Assembly (NCBI GenBank): GCA_016871805.1
Contig: VHCG01000007.1
Span: 45,166 to 109,165, forward strand
DNA length: 64,000 nucleotides
Direction: 5' to 3'
Source: Verrucomicrobiota bacterium
Lineage (GTDB): Bacteria > Verrucomicrobiota > Verrucomicrobiia > Limisphaerales > UBA9464
The position numbers were made by a program, and so were the translations under genes. Below, piece by piece: positions 1 through 7,579 of this stretch; the first letter of the stretch is position 1, and the number at the start of each line of letters is the position of its first letter. The notes under the pieces were generated by a model. It ran no database searches, was not told the origin of the DNA, and saw only the letters and a list, made by a program, of their open reading frames with translations.

Positions 1-584
1 GAAAGCGGGACGCCACCGTGATCCTTGCTGGAGAGCGGGACGGCTTCCGGATCGGGGCCGACCGGACCGGCGGGATCGAGTTCGACCTCGGCAACTCACC
101 GCGGGAATTCACCCGGGATCGGGTGGACGGTCGGACGGTGGTGATGACCACATCGAACGGCACCCGGGCATTGGATGCCTGTCGCGGCGCGGCCGAGGTG
201 TTGGCGACGTCCTTCGCCAACCTCGACGCCACCGCATCGTGGATCCGGGAACGACGGCTTCCCCAACTGATCGTTGTCTGTGCCGGGACCCTCGACCATG
301 GGTCCCTGGAGGACACGCTCGGTGCCGGCGCCCTGGTCGACCGGCTCTGGGAATCGATCCGCGGTGGTTGGGTCGATGATGCCGCTCGGACGGTTCGGGA
401 AGTCTTCCGGGCCAACCGGGACGATCTGCTCCCGCTCGCGGGGAGCGGTCGGAACGGGGCCCGGCTGCTCGGCCTCCCTGGATTGGCGGACGACGTGCCG
501 CTCTGCCTGGTCCCGGATCGCTTTCGGTTCATCGCCCGGATGGGACGTGACGGACTGTTGCGGGCCGAACGGGCGTCGGATTGA
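1..584 (+). CDS. comB: 2-phosphosulfolactate phosphatase family protein (ComB), 5' end outside window
   Basis: ComB removes phosphate from 2-phosphosulfolactate. The reaction belongs to coenzyme M biosynthesis in archaea; in bacteria the family is widespread and its pathway is often unclear. The visible part carries the family hallmarks in order: AGERDGFRI, then DLGNSPREF, then a TTSNGTRAL segment, then VVCAGT followed by SLEDTLGAGAL. The frame stays open to the first base of the window (K-R-D-A-T before the GTG at 18), so that GTG is internal and the N-terminal part is missing here. The gene ends in TGA, 31 bp before thiS on the same strand, so the two may be co-transcribed. Family assignment is firm; substrate is inferred from the family. 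Confidence 0.85.
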   Translation, partial: KRDATVILAGERDGFRIGADRTGGIEFDLGNSPREFTRDRVDGRTVVMTTSNGTRALDACRGAAEVLATSFANLDATASWIRERRLPQLIVVCAGTLDHGSLEDTLGAGALVDRLWESIRGGWVDDAARTVREVFRANRDDLLPLAGSGRNGARLLGLPGLADDVPLCLVPDRFRFIARMGRDGLLRAERASD

Positions 585-615
585 TGCGGAGGAACGAGCC
601 CCCTAACCTGAGCCT

Positions 616-816
616 GTGACGATCGTCGCCAATGGCAAGGAAGTGACGGTAGCGGGTCCCTGCACCCTCGAGTCCTTCCTCGTTGCCCAGGGACTGCTTC
701 CGAAGAGCGTGGTGGTGGAACACAACGGCGAGGCCGTGGCCCCGTCGGAATTTCCGGACCGTCCTCTGCAACCGGGTGACCGCCTCGAGATCGTCCGCAT
801 CGTCGCCGGTGGCTGA
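616..816 (+). CDS. thiS: Sulfur carrier protein ThiS
   Basis: A 66-residue ubiquitin-like sulfur carrier. In thiamine biosynthesis the C-terminal glycine is adenylated and then thiocarboxylated, and the sulfur is passed to the thiazole synthase ThiG. The length fits the family, the N-terminus ITIVANGKE-like strand is recognisable (here TIVANGKEV), and the protein ends in the required Gly-Gly after EIVRIVAG. The start is GTG with no convincing Shine-Dalgarno. No other thi gene is in the window, so the partners must lie elsewhere or upstream. The last 10 codons and the sequence after them recur in diverged form about 1.4 kb downstream. Confidence 0.88.
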   Translation: MTIVANGKEVTVAGPCTLESFLVAQGLLPKSVVVEHNGEAVAPSEFPDRPLQPGDRLEIVRIVAGG

Positions 817-1013
817 AGCGATTCTCCCTGCAAGGCCTGCCAGGCCGCACACCCACGTCTGGTGGGTGCTGCAGCGCTTGGGCGTCTGCGACGCCCACCC
901 TCCCCAGGCTCAACCTCTCCATCACCTCAGCTCTTCCGGACACCCCAGTGAAAAGTCACGCCTCTCGTGGGTGCTCCCGCACCCAGTAATGCAGGGTACT
1001 GCATCACCCACCC
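787..1013. repeat. Palindrome-rich repeat, copy A (thiS tail plus hairpin cluster)
   Basis: This stretch starts inside the last codons of thiS and matches positions 2175-2461 in the same orientation. It contains a run of small perfect inverted repeats: CCCAC/GTGGG around 853-865, TGGGCGTC/GACGCCCA around 879-897, GGGTGC/GCACCC around 969-984 and ATGCAG/CTGCAT around 989-1004. Another hairpin, GGATGC/GCATCC, follows at about 1016-1032. The pattern resembles clustered extragenic palindromes (REP/BIME-like). I see no coding sequence from 817 to 1157. Confidence 0.7.
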
Positions 1014-1157
1014 TCGGATGCAGGAGGCATCCCTGTCGGCAGGCAGAGCGTCAAACGAGTGACACCGTCAGCGGCCGGCCAGGGACCCAGCCCAGGTCGT
1101 CACGACCCCGTGCTCTCCGCAGCTACTCCGCTCCTGCCGCCTCCGGCGCTCTTTAGC

Positions 1158-2081
1158 TCACTTGACGGAACTGAGGGCGGGGCGGAAGCCCAGGGTGTAA
1201 CGGCGGCGGCCCGGGTCGAACCTGTTCCGGTTGGCCGAGCGCTGGTACGCGGCGTCGCTGATCCAGCTGCCCCCGCGGAAGACGCGGAAGGAGTCCGATC
1301 CCGGACCGGCCAGATCCGTCACCGCAGAGGTGGGGTAGCCTCCATACCAGTCTGAACACCACTCATACACATTCCCCATCATGTCGTATAACCCCCAGGT
1401 GTTGACCTGCTTCCCTTTCACTGCATTCGTGGTGCTCCCGGAATTGCCAGAGTGCCACGCAATCAAATCCAACGACTCCGTCACGTTTTTGCCGTCCACG
1501 GCGTAACGCGCCCCGGTACTCCCAGCCCGCGCCGCATACTCCCACTCCGCCTCCGTCGGCAATTGATAGGCCTGATCCGCCCTGATCCGCCTTTGATCTC
1601 GATCCAAGTCATTCAACATTTTGCAGGGCGCCACCGCAACATCCCAGGACACCTGCTCCACAGGGCGGGCAGCGTCTCCCTTGAAGTAAGAAGGGGGTTT
1701 CCCAGTGATCCAGAAGTACTCCCGTTGGGTCACCTCGTGATCCAGAAGCTAGAATCCACGGGTCAACGTCACACGGTGCGGCACCTCATCCGAATACCGG
1801 TCCGGATCGGTCCCCGAGGTGCTCTCCATCTGGAAGGTCCCCGGGTTGATCCACACAAATCGGGCCTTCGGGTCGATCCAAGACCCATAAAAATCTGTCC
1901 CCTCTTGTGGCGGGGTAGGCAGGGAAGACTTTCGTCCGTTCGAATCGGCGTTCGTCTGGGACACGGATTTCTGTTTCGTCCCACCCTGAATTTGTTTTGG
2001 ACCCTGCTGGGGACCTTTACCCCCCGCCCACACGGAAACCATTCCAAGGCTCAGCACCATCACGGCCATCAGTACTCGCAC
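1158..2081 (-). pseudogene. SUMF1/formylglycine-generating-enzyme-like secreted protein, interrupted by an in-frame TAG
   Basis: Reading on the minus strand from GTG at 2081 (AAGGAAGG just upstream) there is a signal-peptide-like start (MAVMVLSLGMVSVWA), a low-complexity linker, and then the beginning of a SUMF1/FGE fold (FVWINPGTFQM, DEVPHRVTLTRGF). A TAG at 1749-1751 stops this frame. The same frame continues directly with LLDHEVTQREYF and a complete SUMF1 C-terminal part (RPVEQVSWD, LPTEAEWEYAARAG, GNVYEWCSDWYGGY, RGGSW, LGFRPAL) to 1158. The SUMF1 domain of the kinase at 29817-33488 has GFFLAETECTQ at the same place, so the TAG sits where Phe or Tyr is expected; TAC or TAT to TAG is one substitution. 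The catalytic cysteines of true FGE are not seen. It could be a pseudogene, two fragments, or a read-through product. Confidence 0.75.
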
Positions 2082-2174
2082 CTACCTTCCTTACCAAAGG
2101 ATCCACACCGGTCCAACAGGGAATCCAAAGACCTCAGGAATGTCGGTCCGGAGGGCCTGCTCAACCCGGTCGCT

Positions 2175-2461
2175 GAGATCGTTCGCATCGTCGCTGGCGT
2201 CTGAAGCGATCCTCCCTGCTAGGCCGCGTGACCTCTCATCGGGTGGGTGCTGCAGTGCTCTGCAGCACATGGGCGTCTCTGACGCCCACCCTCCCCAGGC
2301 TCAACCCCTCCTGACACACCAGCCAACCGCATCACCGGTCCCGACCCAGACCAGACCGTCCCTCAAGCCGCTCGGATGAGATGGGGACGCAACGGAGTGC
2401 ATCCCCACCCACGACGGGTGCTCCTGCACCCAGTGATGCAGGGCTCTGCATCACCCACCCA
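2175..2461. repeat. Palindrome-rich repeat, copy B (remnant of a thiS tail plus hairpin cluster)
   Basis: Direct, diverged copy of 787-1013. It begins with codons for EIVRIVAGV and a TGA, matching the thiS end EIVRIVAGG-stop, and continues with the same downstream sequence. Inverted repeats here are GTGCTGCAG/CTGCAGCAC around 2247-2268, TGGGCGTC/GACGCCCA around 2270-2288, TGGGGAcGCA/TGCaTCCCCA around 2382-2407, GGGTGC/GCACCC around 2417-2432 and GATGCAG/CTGCATC around 2435-2452. Compared with copy A it has extra sequence between about 2310 and 2415. The 2082-2524 interval holds no gene I can support beyond this remnant. Confidence 0.7.
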
Positions 2462-2524
2462 CTCCAGGAACTCCGGCTTGGATTTCAACCGTCCCTAGAT
2501 AGCCAGCCGCCGACAGGGGACCCG

Positions 2525-4354
2525 TCAGTGCCCCACACCCTCGTGTTCCCGGATGTAGTCCTGCTTGAGCCCCAGCTTCTCAGGCGCGTGCAGGACCAGC
2601 ATCTTGAGACGGACGTCCGAAGGGACGGAGGCGTGCGTCAGCTTGCTGACGAGGATCATCAGCGTGATGGACATCGGCACGGTCCAGATCGCCGGCTGCT
2701 CGCACAGAATCCGGAGCAGCGGATGATGGGCCCAGAACTCGTTGAGCGGGGCGAACGGCGCGAAGAGTCGTCCCATGGGGCCCTTGTCGAGCGACAGCGT
2801 GCTCACGTTGGTGAGGGCCACCGCCATCAGTGCGAAGACGCCACCCAAGAGCATGCCCGTAGCCGCCCCCTGGAGGGTCATGCCCCGCCACCAGACACTG
2901 ATGAACAGCAGCGGGAAGTAGCTGGCCGCCGCGATGGCGAACGCCTGGCCCACCATGAAATTGATCTCGAGCGGCTCGACAAAGCAGCCCAGCAGCGTCG
3001 CCACACCCCCGGTCAGCGCCGCACACCACTTGAACATCTGCATCCGCTCCGCCGCCGTGGACTGGGGTCGCAACATGCGACCGTAGACGTCGTGGGCGAG
3101 GGCCCCCGTCATCGACACCAGCAGGCCCGAGAACGTCGACATGAACGCGGCGAACGCGCCGGCGCAGGTGATCCCGCTCAGGATGCTGCCCCAGCGGATC
3201 CCACCCGGACCGCCCGCGGCGTCCAGGACCTTGGGCAGCTCCAGCACGATCTTGTCGGTACCATTGACCCCCGTGCCGTCGTAGAGGGCCGGCAGGAGGT
3301 TGCGTCCCATAACCCCGAACACCGGCGGAAACACGTAGAAGACACCGATCAGGATCATGACCCACATGGTCGTCTTCTTCGCGGCAACGCCGTCGGGGTT
3401 GGTGTAGAAGCGGACCAGGATGTGGGGGAGTCCGGCGGTGCCGCAGACGATGGCGATGATCAGGGAGTAGGTGTAGAGCAGCGCGTAGGGACGGGTGGCC
3501 GGACCCTCGATCTTGGCAGCCTTGGCGGCCTTGCTGGTGAGGGGGCCGAAGGGATTGAGCCAGGTGGCATCGGGCGGGGCCTTGGCCGGGAGCGGTTTCC
3601 GGAGGGAGTCGGAGGCGGGATTCGCGGAGGCCATGGAAGCCCCAGAAGCAGCCGAGACCGCCGGCGCCGGACTGACCGCACCCTGCACCGCCAGCTGGTT
3701 CCCATAGCTGCCATAGACGCTCATCAGGACGAACACCGGCACCGAGATCGCGAACATCTTGAGCCAGTACTGGAAGGCCTGGACGAGCGTGATGCCCTTC
3801 ATGCCACCGACGGCCACGTTGAAGGTGATCACCCCGCCCACGAGCACCACACCCACCGGATAGGGCAGCCCCTTCTCACCAAACCAGGAGATGTCCTTGA
3901 AGATGTAGGAGAGCGTCGTGCCAGCCCCCTTCATCTGCGGCATCGTGTAGAAGAAGCCGATGAAGAGGACGAAGATCACGGCGATCTTCCGGAACAGCGG
4001 CGAGTCGTACCGGCCCTCGGCAAAATCCGGGATCGTGTAGGCCCCGAAGCGCCGCAGGGGCCCGGCGATGAACAGCAGGAGGAACAGGTAGCCGCAGGCG
4101 TAGCAGACCGGATACCAGAGCGCGTCGTAGCCCGAGCTCATCACCATGCCGGCCACGCCCATGAAGGAGGCGGAGGAGAGGTATTCCCCGGAGATGGCCG
4201 ATGCGTTCCAGCCCACCGAGACCCCACGGCCGGCCACGAAGAAGTCGGACGCGGTCCTGGACTTCTGGGCGGCCCAGTAGCCCATGCCCATGGTGATCAG
4301 CACCGTCAGGGCGCTGAACGAGAGGATCCAGACATCGAAGGCGGCAAGCATCAT
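2525..4354 (-). CDS. Sodium:solute symporter family protein, acetate permease (ActP)-like
   Basis: A 609-residue SSS-family transporter, expected in the cytoplasmic membrane with about 13 helices, moving a small solute with Na+ or another cation. The N-terminus has the ActP-type sequence RTASDFFVAGRGVSVGWNA and GEYLSSASFMGVAG, then YPVCYACGYLFLL and YTIPDFAEGRY. A region of about residues 215-290 is rich in Ala, Pro and Ser and looks like an inserted loop. The gene is preceded 69 bp upstream by a DUF485 gene on the same strand; this DUF485-SSS pairing is typical of the yjcH-actP arrangement and supports a monocarboxylate substrate such as acetate. Substrate is inferred from context only. Confidence 0.85.
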   Translation of the reverse strand: MMLAAFDVWILSFSALTVLITMGMGYWAAQKSRTASDFFVAGRGVSVGWNASAISGEYLSSASFMGVAGMVMSSGYDALWYPVCYACGYLFLLLFIAGPLRRFGAYTIPDFAEGRYDSPLFRKIAVIFVLFIGFFYTMPQMKGAGTTLSYIFKDISWFGEKGLPYPVGVVLVGGVITFNVAVGGMKGITLVQAFQYWLKMFAISVPVFVLMSVYGSYGNQLAVQGAVSPAPAVSAASGASMASANPASDSLRKPLPAKAPPDATWLNPFGPLTSKAAKAAKIEGPATRPYALLYTYSLIIAIVCGTAGLPHILVRFYTNPDGVAAKKTTMWVMILIGVFYVFPPVFGVMGRNLLPALYDGTGVNGTDKIVLELPKVLDAAGGPGGIRWGSILSGITCAGAFAAFMSTFSGLLVSMTGALAHDVYGRMLRPQSTAAERMQMFKWCAALTGGVATLLGCFVEPLEINFMVGQAFAIAAASYFPLLFISVWWRGMTLQGAATGMLLGGVFALMAVALTNVSTLSLDKGPMGRLFAPFAPLNEFWAHHPLLRILCEQPAIWTVPMSITLMILVSKLTHASVPSDVRLKMLVLHAPEKLGLKQDYIREHEGVGH

Positions 4355-4423
4355 GTCGTCAGGGAGCGGGGGTGGGGTGTCGGGAACAGGTTCCGGCGGG
4401 GGTCAGCGGCGGGGCGGGGCGCT

Positions 4424-4735
4424 CTACCTCTTCCGGGCATTCACCTCGTCGACCTCCAGCTCTTCGAGGGCGATGCTGCGCCGGATGAACACCCAGGCGA
4501 TGCCCCAGACGAGCGGGAAAAAGAGAATGCCAAGGATCAGCCACGACAGCGTGAAGCCTCCGACCCGACCCGACATCGCGTCGGGCATGAAATAGTTAAG
4601 CAGCGGCAGGCCGAGGAGGGCGATCAGGAACGAGAGAGCGCAGGTGATCGACAGCTTCAGCTGACGGCGCATCAGGGACCGCAGGAACGATTCGCTGTGG
4701 GTATGCTCCTGCGGGTCAGACTCCGGAGTGGCCAT
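4424..4735 (-). CDS. DUF485 family small membrane protein
   Basis: A 103-residue protein with two hydrophobic segments (about residues 28-48 and 62-84). A basic N-terminal stretch (SLMRRQLKLS) precedes the first helix, and a charged tail (EELEVDEVNARKR) closes the protein. This matches DUF485 (YjcH-like) proteins, which accompany SSS-type acetate permeases; the symporter gene follows 69 bp downstream. The ATG at 4735 gives a normal family length; an in-frame ATG four codons earlier (4747) is possible. The gene is divergent from the MBL hydrolase gene, leaving about 133 bp for promoters of both. Confidence 0.8.
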   Translation of the reverse strand: MATPESDPQEHTHSESFLRSLMRRQLKLSITCALSFLIALLGLPLLNYFMPDAMSGRVGGFTLSWLILGILFFPLVWGIAWVFIRRSIALEELEVDEVNARKR

Positions 4736-4868
4736 GTCACGGAGCATGAGGAACGAACCCGAGGGTGCGCAAAGCCCAAAGTGAGGCGGGATGCCGTTGT
4801 TCGACGCAGGGACCCGCCGCCCGGTCCTTGCCACGGCATCGGACCGCCCCATAGCGTCCCAACAACCC

Positions 4869-5675
4869 ATGACGCCCGCCTCCGTCGCCACGCCCAGCCA
4901 TAGCCTGAAATGCCTCGGCGTGGGAGAGGGAAAGCCCTGCGGACAGCGGCACAGCTCGGCGTTCCTGTATCGGTTTGAATCAACCCGTCTGCTCGTCGAC
5001 TGCGGCGATGGCGCGAGCCATGCCCTGGCCCAGGCGGGAGTGGGACCCGATGACATCGATGCCCTCCTGCTGTCCCACATGCACAGCGACCACGTCGGGG
5101 GCTTCTCGATGCTGATCCAGAGCCTCTGGCTGCACAGACGTCGGCGTCGGCTCCCCATCCATGCACCGGCACGGGCCATCCCAGCCCTCAAGGCCTGGCT
5201 CCAGGCCACGCTCCTCCCGGAATCCCTGATCGGATTCGAACTCGACTGGTGCCCCCTCACGGCAGGAAGCCCGTTCCAGGTGGGAACGGTCGAGGTCCGG
5301 CCGATTCGCAGTTCCCACCTGGACTCCCTGCAGCGGGGTTTCGGCGGCGTTCTCCCGGAGACTTCCTTCGAGGCGTTCAGCTTCCAGTTCCAGGATGGCC
5401 AACGCCGCGTCGCCCACACGGCGGACATCGGTCGGGCCGACGAGGTGGGGCGACTCCTGGAACCCCATTCGGACCTGCTGGTGACCGAACTCTCCCATGT
5501 GCCGCTCCCGGAGCTGGGTTCAGCAATCCGACAAAACCCACCCGGCAAGGCCGTGTTCGTCCACCTCGCTTCCGAATGGCTCTCGGCCGAACCGCCACTC
5601 GCATCCCAGATCCATAGCCACCTCGGGAATGTGCCGTTCCGGATCGCCCAGGACGGAGACGAGATCCCGTTCTGA
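4869..5675 (+). CDS. MBL-fold metallo-hydrolase
   Basis: A 268-residue metallo-beta-lactamase-fold protein of the RNase Z/YhfI-like type. The metal-binding motif HxHxDH is present (H70, H72, D74, H75, in SHMHSDHVGG), preceded by LLVDCGDGAS. Further candidate ligands lie at THTADIG-like (AHTADIG), TELSHVP and VHLASEW. The chosen start is the ATG at 4869, since the frame upstream of it (to 4791) looks non-homologous. The substrate cannot be read from the sequence. The gene stands alone, convergent with the prepilin gene that ends at 5693. Confidence 0.8.
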   Translation: MTPASVATPSHSLKCLGVGEGKPCGQRHSSAFLYRFESTRLLVDCGDGASHALAQAGVGPDDIDALLLSHMHSDHVGGFSMLIQSLWLHRRRRRLPIHAPARAIPALKAWLQATLLPESLIGFELDWCPLTAGSPFQVGTVEVRPIRSSHLDSLQRGFGGVLPETSFEAFSFQFQDGQRRVAHTADIGRADEVGRLLEPHSDLLVTELSHVPLPELGSAIRQNPPGKAVFVHLASEWLSAEPPLASQIHSHLGNVPFRIAQDGDEIPF

Positions 5676-5692
5676 CCCGCCCGTCGACCGCG

Positions 5693-6541
<849 letters not shown>

Positions 6542-6550
6542 GGAGGGTCC

Positions 6551-7525
6551 TCAGCGGGCCGGTGTCAGCGTGATCTTCCGGAATTCCACCGTGCCGTGGT
6601 CCCCTTGGATGTACAGCGGACCCGGCGCGGCCTCGTTGCTGTCCATCGCCCCACCCGTGATGCCGGGGATCACCTGGCGATCGATCACGCGCTCGCCGTT
6701 GAGCACGACCGTCACCACGCGGCCCGTCAGGGTGATGTCATAGGACTGCCACTCGCCGGCCGGCTTGGCCGCATTGACCGAGGGGGTGAGGAATCCGTAG
6801 ATGCCACCGATCAGGTGGGACTCGGCATCGAGTCCGTAGTTGTCCTCGATCTGGGCCTCGTAGCGGCCACGCAGGTAGATGCCGCTGTTGCTCTTGGGCG
6901 GATAGCGGAACTCCACGTGCAGCTTGAAGTCACCAAACGTTCCGGTCGTGACGAGGTTCACACCGGGCTTGGCATTGACGAGCAGTCCGTCTTTCACGAC
7001 CCAGCCGTGGGGGCCCTTGGACCACAGCGCCTTCCATCCGGTCAGATCCTTGCCATTGAACAGCTCGACAGGCTTGCCCCACTTCGGTTCGCCGGTGGGC
7101 ATCAGCTTCGGGGCCCGACGCCCCGTCCACGCCAGTCGGCGACCCTGGTCATCGGTCACGGTGCCCTGGACGGTATCGCCCTGGACCGTGCCTTCCACAA
7201 CCACGTCCGTCGTGCGCTCCTCCCACTGGGGCGGCACCACGAACCGGAACCGGTTGCCCTCGAGCTTCACCTCGCTGACCGGACGCGCGCTGCCGAACTG
7301 GCCGACGTACGCGCCAACGAGGGTCTTGTGACCGGATTTCTGGACCTCGAACCATGACGGGTACTCGCGGTCGGGACCCTTTACGGTGAGGTCCCAACGT
7401 CCGATCAACGGGGAGGACGGAGCGGACTCGGCTGCCTGGAGACCGAGGAGACAGGACACCAGTCCGAGGACGAATCCGACAGACCGGGAAAAAGCGATAG
7501 CGCGACTCAGGAACGGGGGATGCAT
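6551..7525 (-). CDS. DUF1080 (3-keto-disaccharide hydrolase-type) secreted protein
   Basis: About 324 residues. The start at ATG 7525 gives a signal peptide (AIAFSRSVGFVLGLVSCLLG followed by LQAAESA). The C-terminal two thirds is a DUF1080 domain with its hallmarks: FNGKDLTGWK, WVVKDGLLVN, DFKLHVEFRYPPKSNSGIYLRG, WQSYDI, and GPLYIQGDHGTVEFRKI. The fold is concanavalin-like; members act on sugar substrates, some as 3-keto-glycoside hydrolases. The region before it (residues 30-130) is an extra beta-rich domain. The start codon lies in the base of a perfect 12-bp hairpin (7523-7551). A longer frame begins at TTG 7561 but adds no plausible sequence. The upstream neighbour is the PVC cytochrome. 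Confidence 0.85.
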   Translation of the reverse strand: MHPPFLSRAIAFSRSVGFVLGLVSCLLGLQAAESAPSSPLIGRWDLTVKGPDREYPSWFEVQKSGHKTLVGAYVGQFGSARPVSEVKLEGNRFRFVVPPQWEERTTDVVVEGTVQGDTVQGTVTDDQGRRLAWTGRRAPKLMPTGEPKWGKPVELFNGKDLTGWKALWSKGPHGWVVKDGLLVNAKPGVNLVTTGTFGDFKLHVEFRYPPKSNSGIYLRGRYEAQIEDNYGLDAESHLIGGIYGFLTPSVNAAKPAGEWQSYDITLTGRVVTVVLNGERVIDRQVIPGITGGAMDSNEAAPGPLYIQGDHGTVEFRKITLTPAR

Positions 7526-7551
7526 GGGGGGAGGTGTACCCTCCCCCCATG
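7523..7551 (-). promoter_or_regulatory. 12-bp perfect hairpin covering the DUF1080 start codon
   Basis: The arms 7523-7534 and 7540-7551 (CATGGGGGGAGG and its exact complement) enclose a 5-nt loop. In the mRNA the start codon AUG (7525-7523) forms the 3' base of the stem. The only purine-rich Shine-Dalgarno-like sequence (GGAGG) is in the opposite arm. It could mask initiation, or act as an intercistronic hairpin between the cytochrome gene and DUF1080. The structure is seen directly; a regulatory role is inference. Confidence 0.5.
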
Positions 7552-7579
7552 GCACCGGCAATGCCGGAGACCGAGGACC

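Noticed and set aside
787..2461. CRISPR array suspected from clustered palindromes
   Set aside because: The hairpins have different sequences and there are no equal-length repeats separated by regular spacers.
2381..4903. 840-codon open frame on the plus strand opposite the sodium:solute symporter
   Set aside because: Its translation is Arg/Gly/His/Glu-rich without any recognisable domain and is explained by the GC-rich third positions of the minus-strand gene.
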